NCBI GenBank assembly: GCA_036925085.1
Contig: JAUPFP010000002.1
Span: 6,008,890-6,072,889, forward strand
Origin: Brachycybe producta
Lineage: Eukaryota > Arthropoda > Diplopoda > Playtdesmida > Andrognathidae
Direction of reading: 5' to 3'
Length of the DNA: 64,000 nt
Notes under the pieces: model-generated
The model's input: the letters and a program-made list of their open reading frames with translations, nothing else
Databases searched by the model: none
What the model was told of the DNA's origin: nothing
Translations under genes and position numbers: made by a program
Part shown: positions 9,642 to 20,071 of the stretch, in pieces
How positions within the stretch are numbered: position 1 is the first letter of the stretch
Layout: every line of letters starts with the position of its first letter

Positions 9642-10306
9642 CATAAATTATGTGCATTGCACATACCTACTCCTACATGTAATATATGTAAAGACAGAGG
9701 AGGGTGGTCAAGCATAGTTTTGAAATTCAGCTTCCAATAAGTCTAGGATTTCGTGGTTGACCATTGGAATGCAATGTTCTTTTATTTTAGCCGTTTTTTT
9801 TTTTCTCTCTAGGCCATCTATCTCTATTGTGTATAGATTTTGATTATATATATCTTAGGCTAGATTGGCATTGTACACCAGATGGAGCTTTTTAAATGGA
9901 ATATTACTTTTTTATACTTGCATCAAATCAGAAGAAACTGATTTTTGTTTATGTTATGAGTTCATTCTTATAGCATCATTAGAAGCGTACCAAAAATCGG
10001 TTTTTTTTTTTCAAATTTTATTGCAAAGGATAAAACAAGGAGGATGTTATTTTTTTGATGCTATGCTAGATTGCCCCTCTTTTATCATGTTCAATTCTGT
10101 TTATTTCTTTCTCCCTTTCTTTCTAATCTTCTCTGTTCGTATCATCATCATCATGCTGCAGTGGTTTTGGTGGGAAACATTGTAATTTTGTCTTGAGTTA
10201 TAACTCATACATTTACACACATGCACACAGAGAAATGGAAACCTCCACCCCCCCCCCCCCTACACACACACAAACACAAATACGAACCACACGCGGTCAC
10301 ACGTGT
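9642..10306. other. No gene seen
   Basis: Contains a frame of 106 codons (9865-10185) rich in Phe/Leu/Tyr from T-rich DNA, with no recognisable domain, and a C13 run (10248-10260) next to CA repeats. Confidence 0.5.
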
Positions 10307-10523
10307 GGCGCTGAATAAGCAATTAGCGCCAAATTTAGCCAACATTAAACTGTGAATAAGTGCCAGATTGGAACAAATGCCAAGCTGAATAAAAGCCAAA
10401 AATTTGGTTATTAATTCAGTTTGGCGTTTGTTCAATTTAATGCTTATTTAAGTTGGTGTTTGTTCAATTTGGCGCTTATTCAGGTTGGCGTGTTTCCAAT
10501 TTGGCTCTTATTCATTCGCCTCA
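10307..10523. repeat. Family C foldback, copy 1
   Basis: Each arm is itself a chain of a 16-17-bp motif alternating TTGGCGTTTGTTCA and TTGGCGCTTATTCA (right arm, 10420-10523) and the reverse complement TGAATAAG-GCCA (left arm, 10307-10405). The centre is AAGCCAAAAATTTGGTTATT. Two further copies lie at 16629 and 23567. Coding frames here read the repeat only. Confidence 0.8.
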
Positions 10524-10579
10524 TCAACACAACTCTATATCCACCAATGCGATACACATCACCCGTGCCCAACTTAAAG

Positions 10580-10790
10580 CCTTGGCACACGGACTACTTT
10601 TTTCAGTGGTTGGCCAGTTCGACTGCAAAATGTTGTCGCAGGTGGCTAGACTTGTGGTCGCAATGTATTGCTATGGAAAGACACTGGGATCTTTGCACAC
10701 AAGCGACACACCGACTATATTTTGTAGTCGAGCTTGACCACATTTTGTAGTCGAACTCGCAACTAAACAATGCTTCGTGTTGTGCCAAGA
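10580..10790. mobile_element. Family G inverted-repeat element, copy 1
   Basis: Left CTTGGCACACGGACTAC faces right TGTGCCAAG; inside are repeated GTAGTCGA words and GTCGCAATGTATTGCTATGGAA, shared with the copy at 30169 (GTCGCAATATGTTTTCTATGGAA). MITE-like and non-coding. Confidence 0.6.
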
Positions 10791-11660
10791 CGTTTATAAG
10801 ACAAGAGAGACTGAGAAATACAGTAGAACACGCACGCACACAATACATACATCCACACGTAACATTCTAGCACAAAACACATACAAACATACAGCTACGC
10901 GCACGTAGATATATCTACGCACAATACGAACACAAAAGACTAGAATGCGTACCTACAAACATATATGCTGTATGTGTGTATACTTCAATAAGTCGTAAAG
11001 AAACACATACACGAAAAAAAAACTTTATTAAATTTATGATTCAAAGAGTAAATTAAATCAAACGCTAACACAATTCGTTGTTCTCTTACGTTTGAGATTG
11101 GTTATAGAATACACATTTTTCTAGGGGTTTGATGTTATATAGGCCTTTAGGTATATACATGTACTATATAGCAAGGTTCCTATTTTTTTATAAAAAAAAG
11201 ACAAAGGATGTTGCTTTGCTGGCTTTGGAAAAAAAAATATATGTTGCAGCTGATAGACAAAAAAACATCGCGAATAACAGCAGAATAGTGATTTTTCCGT
11301 CGGTTTTTTTTTATTGTGTAGTTCAAAAGTTACAACAACAGTTTTTGATTGGTTTATTTTGAATGAAATTACTGGACAAATCTATTTCTATATATTTTGT
11401 GTTGTTTTTCTATGTCCGGATGGACATCTTTCTCTCTCTGTGTCTGTAGGGAGATTCAAGAGTTAGGGACAGCTAGCTATACTACTGTATATGTATATTG
11501 GAGAATATTTTTGAACGCAAGTATATTTGTTGTTGTTGTGGAGAGTTTTTATTATGTTTTGGTGATACTCTTATGTATTCTTTTTTTTAAATAAACAAGT
11601 GCTAAATGGCAAGAAAGTGCGCTGAAGAGCTAAACTCGTGAATGGTCATGCTCTGGCTAA
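10791..11660. other. No gene seen
   Basis: CA/AC-rich stretch (10800-10960), then T-rich DNA. The 77-codon and 65-codon frames (11129-11594) are compositional. Confidence 0.5.
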
Positions 11661-12165
11661 AGGCCGCCACACACGTTCCGGTAAATCTGTCGGGTATTCC
11701 TGTGCAGGTCGACCGGAGGACAGTAGTGTACCGTTGCAAACGCTCTGGTAAAACTATCATTCATTCAGTCGGCTGACCGTAGCTTTACTGTCGTCGTCTT
11801 GTGATAACCCAGCATCTGACCTGACGTCTGTCGCTAGGCTTGCCACCTTGGGAGGACAGTCCGATCGATTTGGAAGAACTATCCTCCGGCCAGGACCATC
11901 CTCCACGAACGTATTTAAGTTTTTATACAAATTATTGTGTGGAGGACATGTTTGCCTTTGTGGAGGACGGACATTTACTCATAATGGAGGACTGTCCTCC
12001 ACAGGTGGCAAGCCTTATACATGTCACATATTCACACATATTCCAGTTTGCCTATGCAGGCCACTCCGGTCGCCTGCGCACGTCAAAATAACCCGGCAGT
12101 TTTCTCATCTACACGCTCTGCATGGTCAACCTGCACAGGTGTGCCTGTGGGATAAATTTGTTTAA
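11661..12165. mobile_element. GC-richer outer foldback
   Basis: CCTGTGCAGGTCGACC near 11698-11713 is mirrored by GGTCAACCTGCACAGG at 12124-12139. Between are CCGGTAAA/ACCCGGCAG and GTCGGCTGACC words in both orientations. The inner element 11836-12015 splits it. Overlapping open frames read palindrome DNA and match no family. Confidence 0.5.
11836..12015. mobile_element. Inner MITE with long terminal inverted repeats
   Basis: AGGCTTGCCACCTTGGGAGG at the left mirrors CCTCCACAGGTGGCAAGCCT at the right, followed inward by GGACAGTCC / GGACTGTCC. A GGAGGAC word recurs inside. It lies within the outer foldback. Confidence 0.75.
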
Positions 12166-12169
12166 ACAC

Positions 12170-12300
12170 AGAACGCTGTCATTAACCAGATTGTTTCAAC
12201 GCAGTTTAATGGGTAATGAGGTCACATTCTTTCCCAATAGAAAATTAACTCTGGTTAACTTTTTAATTTCAGTTAACTTTTGTGGTGGAAACGAGGTATA
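12170..12300. repeat. Family F-like segment
   Basis: AAAATTAACTCTGGTTAACTTTTTAATTTCAGTTAACTTTTG-type sequence followed by GTGGAAACGAGG resembles the family-F cores at 3.26 and 60.2-60.5 kb, with reiterated GTTAAC. Confidence 0.4.
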
Positions 12301-13239
12301 ACTAGGTTGGTTGTTGGACTGAAAAAAAAAATTTCTACTTTTCCTAGTAATTAGTACTAATATATATTATGTGATCATATGCATAAAGTATATAAAAAGT
12401 AATTAAAAACGTCTTTGCTTTTATCATATTTTAGCAATTAGATTTAAATTTGATGTGATGAAGATAGTTTTCATAATAAATATACCAAAATATGTGATCA
12501 TCATCGACCGTCATCATCTTTGTGGATGAAATTAATTCTCTGCAATATTTTGGTAGACTTGAAGAATTTAATAAATTTAATTGAACCAGTGTCATGGTGC
12601 GTTTTTTGGATGGTTTTTTGGGGGGGTGGAAGAGGAGGAGAGGAGTATTAAAGGGTGGGAGTGGGTAAACTATTTGAAGGGACTTCTGAGAACACCCATC
12701 ATTTAATTTATGTTCCATGAGAGTGAATCCCATTGCTCAGACACTTTTGTCTCGGAAACAACTTCTATTCAGTGATCCATGCAAATGTGGTTTTTGCCAT
12801 TCACCATTATTAAGGATCATATATACCAATCAAACTAATGTTGTGTATAAGTTCAAGTCAACCTTTATTGTATATTATATTAGGCCATATACACACAAAG
12901 GTTGACCTAATACATATTTTGAGGTTGGGTTTTGCAATCATCCGCCCTTTTTTGTGTGTGTGACCCACAAGAGTTGACTGTTCAATGACTTTGAACTCAT
13001 CTCAGCTACTGGGTCAGTCATAGACACATGTATACAAAGCCAGGCTACTATGGGTCTATAAATTCATTCTTTTCTTTCATTTATTGTGTATGTTAACGAT
13101 TAAAGTGGAAAATAAGACATTTTACGAAATTACTAGTCATTATACTCCAATTTGGCTGTGTAAGTACACATTTCATTTGTGTATTAGGATTGGTTTCAAC
13201 TCCACAGTTGTAAAATAGCATGCAAAGCTTCAAAAATGA
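12301..13239. other. No gene seen
   Basis: A 100-codon minus-strand frame (12431-12733) has no domain. Contains a TAGGCCATATACACACAAAGGTTGACC stretch of ordinary composition. Confidence 0.5.
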
Positions 13240-13742
13240 CGTCACAGCTTTTTTTTATTGATTGACTTATCCTATTTCAGAAAATGAAGAAGATGAAGCG
13301 AGCTTTGAAATTGTCCAGCTTTTAAAAGCTTAAGCAAGTCAAAGCACCAATTATAAAACTGATGCGAAAGTTGCGTTCAGTTATAAAGATGGGCAAGAGG
13401 ACAAGCTAAGCTTTGCAATGCAAATTATTAGTAGCTTTAACTGCTGATTAAGTAACGCGTTGAAGATGGCCAGTTTCGTAGCTAAAGATGAAATGATATG
13501 TCATCTAAGCTTGTCATCATCTTTGAGACATTGCATGTGCGTGTATTTCATCTGAATTAGAAAGCTGAGCTTTGTTTGTTAAGCTGATGATAGTATCATG
13601 TATTAGCTGAAAAGCTAACTTATGCTCAGCTAAGCTTCAGCAAAACATTTTCATTTTCAGCGCACTAAAAAATCAACTCTTAAGGCTCGGCTGAGCTTTA
13701 GTAATACTTTTTGTATCTTCAGCACACTAAATCAGCTCTAAT
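13240..13742. repeat. AGCT/AAGCTT-dense segment with a 62-bp duplication
   Basis: The tetranucleotide AGCT and the site AAGCTT recur far more densely than in neighbouring DNA. Near the right end an imperfect direct repeat of about 62 bp is visible: GCTCAGCTAAGCTTCAGCAAA... (13624) and GCTCGGCTGAGCTTTAGTAAT... (13684), both followed by TCAGC-CACTAAA. No coding frame. Confidence 0.5.
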
Positions 13743-14584
13743 GCTTTGAAATCAATCCACAAGACACTGTTGTTTTAGTCATATTTGATAACTGCCTAAA
13801 TTGTAAAACTACAGATTTACTACTGACATTTTTATTTTGTCACATTGTCTAGTAAATGTGTAAAACAACTGACTTTTTCCACTCAGGCTGTAACATTGAT
13901 ATGTAGACAAGAGAGAAAGGAAAGGAAAGTATGGGTCAATATATTGGCAGATGCCATTTTATCCCTCAATTATTAAAGGCAGTTTTGTGCATAATTCGTT
14001 ATGATGCACATGATGACGAATATGGCAAGCTCTCTATGCATATTAGGGCATGACCTTTTTGTTCAAAGAGGGTGCCATAGGAAGAGTAGGGATTGGGGGA
14101 GGGAGGAGTGCGAAATCTTCTCGAATACATCATTGTAGAGTAGAAGGGGCTGCTACCTTTAGGCTACATATATATGAGTCTAGCATCTCAGTATGTGTAT
14201 GTAGATCATTTTTTTTTGTTGTTGTTCTATGGAGGGCTGCTCTTATCTTATTTCGTCAATGACTCACTCCAAGTGTTAGAGAGAGGACGAGGAGGAGGGT
14301 TAGAATTTAATCAGAGAATTCATCATGCATGCAAAGTTTGGAATCGTGACACAATATATCAAGTAGCCCTCTGTTTTTTAAGGGAGGAAACAAAAAAAAT
14401 ATATTAATAGGGTACTCAGATGCACTCCTCTAACTGGCACTCAGTTTCAAATTTTTGGAGGGTTAACGGTGGAAAAAAAAAGGTCATATATGTTGTAAAT
14501 GATAGAAGTTCATTGGTTATGTATCATAATAGAAACAAGCATTATTGCAACATTGGGGTATCTTTCGTTTGAAAGTGCGAAACT
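13743..14584. other. No gene seen
   Basis: Two overlapping 70-77-codon frames at 14050-14407 lack recognisable domains. Confidence 0.5.
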
Positions 14585-14800
14585 GCTGAAGTGAAACTTG
14601 AGAAATTTTGACCCGATTTCAAGTATTGAACTTATAGCCAGTGTTGACACTTGGTCTTCAACTTGAATCCTCTGGGCAAGGTTTTAACATAGAAAAACCT
14701 TGTTAAGAGTACTCAATAGAACGCTTTTATTGAGGTTTCAAAATTGAAGTTCAAGTACTGAGTTTTGAAGTTTTCTTCTTGAATTTCATTGTTGTATTGG
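14585..14800. repeat. Family J inverted-repeat segment, copy 1
   Basis: TTCAACTTGAATCCTCTGGGCAAGGTTTTAACATAGAAAAACCTTG is echoed at 46.1 kb (CAACTTGATTC... GAACAGGGTTTCAACATTGAAAACCC) and 62.4 kb. It shows an arm pair around TTTTATTGAG and a closing GAAGTTCAAGTACTGAGTTTTGAAGTT. Non-coding. Confidence 0.45.
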
Positions 14801-15188
14801 ATTAGTACTTAGTAGCAAAGTTCTGTATAAACCTTTATCAGTTTGAAAACGAGACAGGAAAAAAGTTATCAACTGTAAAGGCAATATAAAAGTAGCACCG
14901 TGAAACAATATGTGGGTCTATAAAGAAAAGGGTGTCCGGGAACTATGCCTACCGTTTCTCAAGAAAGCAATTAGAATGATCTACATACTTGCTTTCTATT
15001 GAGAAGATTAAATTGAATATGTGCAGGGCAACCTTCAGTGTGATAGTTAAATGGAAAGAATGTGTATGTAGAACATGTTTGCAAATGCATTCTGAAGAAA
15101 AGAACAAAATCAAGCACATTCGGAAATTCTTTTTTGTGAAAGAGATAGTTTAAAAGACTGAACAAAATTGTTGTTCCTAGATTCTTTA
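14801..15188. other. No gene seen
   Basis: Ordinary AT-rich DNA up to the family-B element; an 83-codon minus frame (14971-15222) overlaps the element boundary. Confidence 0.5.
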
Positions 15189-15500
15189 TACCTAGTACAC
15201 ACACCTGATAATTTAAATGCATTTAAATAATAAACGTGTTCTACAGAGCCCTCTGTGAAGGACAAATAAACAATATGTCGTCGTATTCAATTTATTCAGG
15301 TTAATAATCTGAAAATATGGAGTTAATACTTAAATATAAAAATATAAACTATTGACATTAAAATATTGATTTAATATTTCAATTTAAAATATTAATAATA
15401 AAGTCAATTTGTATTTGGGTTCGTGTCCCTAACTGGATTCCGTATAATTCGCCTAAACACATTTAATTTGAATTCATTTAACTCATGTGTGTACAAGGTA
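15189..15500 (+). mobile_element. Family B MITE, copy 1
   Basis: 312 bp, flanked by TTA on both sides (15186-15188, 15501-15503). Terminal repeats TACCTAGTACACAC at the left and the complement of GTGTGTACAAGGTA at the right, extended by AATTTAAATGCATTTAAAT / AATTTGAATTCATTT. A 3-bp TTA target is typical of PIF/Harbinger-type MITEs. Copies 2 and 3 share the ends and copy 4 the internal marker words, which include ACAGAGCCCT, AAAATATTGATTTA and TGGATTCCGTATAATTC. No transposase frame. Confidence 0.8.
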
Positions 15501-15503
15501 TTA

Positions 15504-16628
15504 GACTCGTTTAGAGCATAAAGGAACAATTTTTTTTTAGTTCCCGAATGTGCCCATATTGATAAATTATGTTTGTTTAGCTTGAAGCGAAAGCTGCAAT
15601 AAAAAGCTTAGTTTGAAAGATATATCTATGTGAAAAGCCTGATGGCTTTATTCTAGCTGTTAATTTTTTAACAAAATTACAAATTCTTCTAAATGAAATT
15701 CGTTGACCAGACTAGTCCTGACCATCCGACCCAAATACGATCTATATGTGTTTTATCCATGTTGTTGATCCTAGGTGCAAGTGGCACACTTGTCCATTAG
15801 CGAACTCCTTTTTTTTTTCTTGCGGTTTTTAGGAAATTTTAATAAAATGAAAAACAATTGAACTATTTGCGAAAAATAATAGTTTGGCCATTTTTTATGT
15901 TGCATTATGGCTGTTATTTGAAAGCGGTTTTTTTTGCTTGGACTTCAGCAGAAGAAAAACCTTTTTTTTTTTTCTTTTCTGATCGAATTCTTTGTTATTC
16001 ATGAAGTAGGCTAATAATGTATATACAGTAGATAGTGTAAAATATACACATGCCTTTCATTGAAATTTTGTTTAGTGGGTTATATATACTGTAATGTATA
16101 AGAGTGTCCATTTGATGACGTTTTACCATTGCCCTCCTCCTCCTATTTCCCCCCCCCCCTTTTTTTTTTTTGCTATTCAACCTCTGAACAGATAGATCTA
16201 CTCATGGTTTTAAGGTTTTGCTAACAAAAAAAAATTACATCTTTTATTCATGCTAACTTCCATTTATCATTTGACCGACAAAAATAATGCAAATTTGTTG
16301 TTCAATTGATGCAGATGGTAGCTGCAATAGGTAAGTAGGTGGTGGTGGTGGTAGTGGTAGCTCATAACTTATATAAATGTATTTTTTTTAATGATGATAA
16401 CCTAACCTCACACGAGAGAGGGCGAAATGGTATTTATTTTGGGTCTACAGATTCAAAGGGTACAACAATTTTTTTTTCTATTATTCTGGTCCCAAGAAAA
16501 TTTTTGGGGCTCAAATGTTCTATTAAACTTAGAATTTGAGACTTAAAGAAATGTGTAGTTTAGTTACTAAAAAAAAAAGGTGAGCTAAATTTTGGTAGGC
16601 TACACTTTGCAGGTTGAAGTGGGCAGAT
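15504..16628. other. No gene seen
   Basis: AT-rich DNA with a C11-T12 junction at 16149-16171 and a (GGT)n stretch at 16338-16358. Confidence 0.5.
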
Positions 16629-16815
16629 GGCGCTGAATAAGCGCCAAATGAAAAAAAACCCTGCCAAATTGAATAAGTTCGAATATGAACTAATACCAAA
16701 CTGAATAAGCGCCAATTGGAACAAACACCAAACTGAATAAAAGCCAAATGTTTGGTGGTTATTCAGTTTGGCATTTGTTTCATTGTTTCAGCTGGGTGAT
16801 TATTCAGTTGCCTCA
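16629..16815. repeat. Family C foldback, copy 2
   Basis: GGCGCTGAATAAGCGCCAAA begins the left arm; CCAAACTGAATAA and GCCAAATGTTTGG mark the centre; the right arm ends TTATTCAGTTGCCTCA. The left arm is longer than the right. Confidence 0.75.
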
Positions 16816-17018
16816 GTATAGTACATATAGATGGGCCTAGCTTTCCATTCTTATTCTGAGTCCTTTTCTGTGTTGGTAGTTCTTTATTTAAAACATGATT
16901 GCTAGCGCCACCTGTATGGGCCAATCTGTAGGTTCCTTATTGTTTTGTTTGTTTGTGCAATGTGAATCTCATGATTGGTCAACCAAAAACAAAATCTATT
17001 GTGTTGAAATTGTGAAAG

Positions 17019-17020
<2 letters not shown>

Positions 17021-17071
<51 letters not shown>
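17021..17071. repeat. (AG)n microsatellite
   Basis: About 25 uninterrupted AG dinucleotides. Confidence 0.95.
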
Positions 17072-17072
<1 letters not shown>

Positions 17073-17334
17073 GGGCTCAGATTTTTCATTGTATTATTTT
17101 TTTTCTATATTGTGATTGTTTGAAGTTTTTTTCACAAAATAGAGTGGCTCCATCTTTTGAAAACAAGCTGAAACATAAAACTACTACAGTTTAATAATAA
17201 TTTAAAGGTTTTTTTTTTTAAATATTAAAGTCAATGTGATCTCAGCAAATATAATTTACTAAGTTGTATCTGTATACAAAATGCGACCACAGCATATGTA
17301 TCTCTGATACAAAATGTAAGATACTTCAATGTTA

Positions 17335-17850
17335 ATTGAACTCTGGTTATTTTGTCTTTCAGAAGCAAAATTAAGAAACTGTAGTGTTTTAAAAACTAGA
17401 AAGGGTATAACACAATCACTTATGGGTATTATCGTGTTGATGTCTTTTAAAATATTCATATACTCTTCTAGTTTCTAAAACGCTTTTAAGGTTTTCAATA
17501 AAGTTGTTTTCAAACTTCATATTATGTTTTTTTTTTCTTTTTAACATGTTTAAAATTAAAAGTGTACTTAAGGTATTTTTAAAGTGTGAAATTAACAGAA
17601 ACCTGAAAGTGTTTAAGAAACTAGAAGGGTAACTCAACCATTTTCATGTTGATGTATTTTAAAATGAGCCAACTTTAAGCAGACAATATTTTTTTTTTAA
17701 ATTTTTGTCTATAAAAAAGTTTATTTTGAAAGATATCAACGTGAAAATAGAGCTACCATTCTAGTTTCTATTCCACTTTCATTTTCTTAATAATTATTCC
17801 TTCAGAAACACAGAATAATTTTTAAGAGATCGAGAATCAGCCGTTCATAA
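17335..17850 (+). mobile_element. Family E elements, two adjoining copies
   Basis: A shortened copy (17335-17500) has the arm GTGTTTTAAAAACTAGAAAGGGTATAAC facing TACTCTTCTAGTTTCTAAAACGC with the middle missing. A second copy (about 17570-17850) has AAACTAGAAGGGTAACTCAACCA, the TTTTTGTCTATAAAAAAGTTTATTTTGAAAG block, TTCTAGTTTCTA and a terminal CATCTTAAGGC. The two share orientation. Confidence 0.65.
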
Positions 17851-18769
17851 AACATCTTAAGGCTTTAAGTGTGTGTGTGTGGGGGGGGGGGGGGGGAGGG
17901 CGGGAAAAAGGTGGATGCCATTGAAAGATTATTTTAATGAAACTATGATTATTAAAATGTATTATATAGTTGTCGTGATTTTCTCTTATGTGTGTTTGTT
18001 TGTTAAATTGTTTTTACCTTCTTTACCTGTAACTATTTTAAAAGAGTGATCATTTCGTGGGATAAAAATATAAGGAGAAAAATACTATCTTTGTAATCAT
18101 TTAGCTATTATTCATCATAAGTTCATAACATATACATGTACTGTATGTACAGAGAGAGGGATCTCTACATTGGACCCTGGATTTTTTTTTGTTGTTGTTG
18201 TTGTTGTTGCAACACTATACGTGATGTAGTCTTAAAACATGACAATTCTCGCGTTGTTCTTACTTTCTTTAGATTGATTTATGAAGTTGTGACATGAAAT
18301 AAGTCAGTGGCCTTTTTGCTAGTTAAGTTGCCATTTACAAGATTCATAAGTTTGTGTGAGAGACAGTACTAAGGGTAGACTTAAAGTTATGATAGGTTGT
18401 TGTATAGGTAGGTAATTCACGAACATATGCAACACTGTTTAAGGTGATTATGAACCAACACGTTCAGTGGTTCACCCAAATTTAAGTAGAGGTGTCTGTC
18501 CACACACACAAACATACATGAACGAACACACATTAATACTCTTAACACTCGAATAAATGTTACTGGTCATTTGTGGAGCTTTTTTTTTTCTTCAAAATGT
18601 CACATGTCCAGTGACTCGAATTTTTCACGAAACGCAAAAAAAAACCCGAATCCAATACATTAATAGTGTTTTTATTTAATTGATTTAAGTGCGGATTTTT
18701 TTTTGTTCAAAATCTCACATCTAACAGTTCTTCTGAACTATGTTTGCCATAAATGTTTTGGAAGTTTTT
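17851..18769. other. No gene seen
   Basis: (GT)n then G16 at 17871-17896, a (TTG)n run near 18190, and AT-rich DNA. No coding signal. Confidence 0.55.
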
Positions 18770-19200
18770 GAAGTTAACTCCAGATTTTTACTGTCGAAAA
18801 AGCGTCTGCCGATCCCGGTCGGTTAGGACCCGGCATGGGGATGGGCAACCCAGGGCCCACTTGTGACCTACCGTAGTCATATGTGGACCGACCGTGGTCA
18901 AAGGTGACCACGGGTGCCATAGGTTGGGTAACGGTAAAAAGAGTTACGCCTCGGGGGAGTAAACCCCTGACAAAATTATGACTTTTTTACTGTCTAAAAA
19001 GTGGCGACGGTCCAAGGTCTGTTGATGTATGGCATCGGGTGTTGGCAACCCGTGACCAGATCCGAATCCCTGTGCTCAACGGGGCCGAACTTGGACACCC
19101 GTCTTTCATAGAACCTCGCGTTAAACTTGACTTTTAAAAAGTTGACACCCTCAGGGCGTAAACTCTTGAAGTGTTCATGACTTTTTCGCTCTCTATATGT
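18770..19200. repeat. GC-richer imperfect tandem, about 199-bp period
   Basis: ACTGTCGAAAAAGCG at 18790 and ACTGTCTAAAAAGTGGCG at 18989 start two diverged units. Both contain GGCAT-GGG-ATGGGCAACCC / GGCATCGGGTGTTGGCAACCC, and GTAAAC-C-TGA-AAA-T-ATGACTTTTT near their ends. The block is visibly richer in G and C than everything around it. No long frame or known domain; function unknown. Confidence 0.6.
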
Positions 19201-19440
19201 TAAAAATGTAACTACACCACACCACTGGTACTGATCATGAACATGTTGCCGGCATCCTGGATAGACGATTGTCCTCGGGCAGGCACTTGACTAGCCTAAA
19301 GCATTTCACTGGATTAGGGCGCATCATGAACCATATTTATTTTCAATACAAAATAAAGAAACCAAAACACATTTCCAAGAGGTCCAATTTCTGACCTAAG
19401 GGTTTTCTTTTAAATAAATCACAACCACATCTCACTCTTA

Positions 19441-19738
19441 TACCTTGTACACACATGAGTTAAATGAATTCAAATTAAATGTGTTTAGGTGATTTATACG
19501 GAATCCAGTTAAGGACATGACCCAAATAAAAATCGACTTTAATTATTAATATTTTAAATTGAAATACTAAATCAATATTTTGTCAATACTTTATATATTT
19601 AAGTATTAACTCAATATTTTCAGATTAATTAACTGAATAAATTGAATCCGACATATTGTTTGTTTGCCCTTCACAGAGGGCTCTGTAGAACACATTTATT
19701 ATTTAAATGAATTTAAATTATCAGGTTTGTACTAGGTA
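19441..19738 (-). mobile_element. Family B MITE, copy 2
   Basis: Same element as 15189-15500 in reverse orientation, flanked by TTA on both sides (19438-19440, 19739-19741). Ends TACCTTGTACACAC and complement of TACTAGGTA. Slightly shorter through small deletions. Confidence 0.8.
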
Positions 19739-19765
19739 TTATATTGCATCCTCGCTATACTCTTA

Positions 19766-20071
19766 TACCTAGTACACACCTGATAATTTAAATGCATTTA
19801 AATAATTAACGTGTTCTACAGAGCCCTTTGTGAAGGGCAAACAAACAATATATCGAATTCAATTTATTCAGTTAATAATCTGAAAATATTGAGTTAATAC
19901 TTAAATATAATTATATAAACTATTGACAAAATATTGATTTAGTATTTCAATTTAAATTATTAATAATTAAAGTCAATTTTTATTCGGTGTTTATGTCCTT
20001 AACTGGATTCCGTATAATTCACCCTAAACAAATTTAATTTGAATTCATTTAACTCATGTGTATACAAGGTA
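19766..20071 (+). mobile_element. Family B MITE, copy 3
   Basis: Forward copy lying 27 bp right of copy 2, so the two are head to head by their TACCTAGTACACACC ends. The left flank is TTA; the right flank (TAC) has lost or never had the duplication. Together with copy 2 it makes an inverted pair of about 600 bp. Confidence 0.8.
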
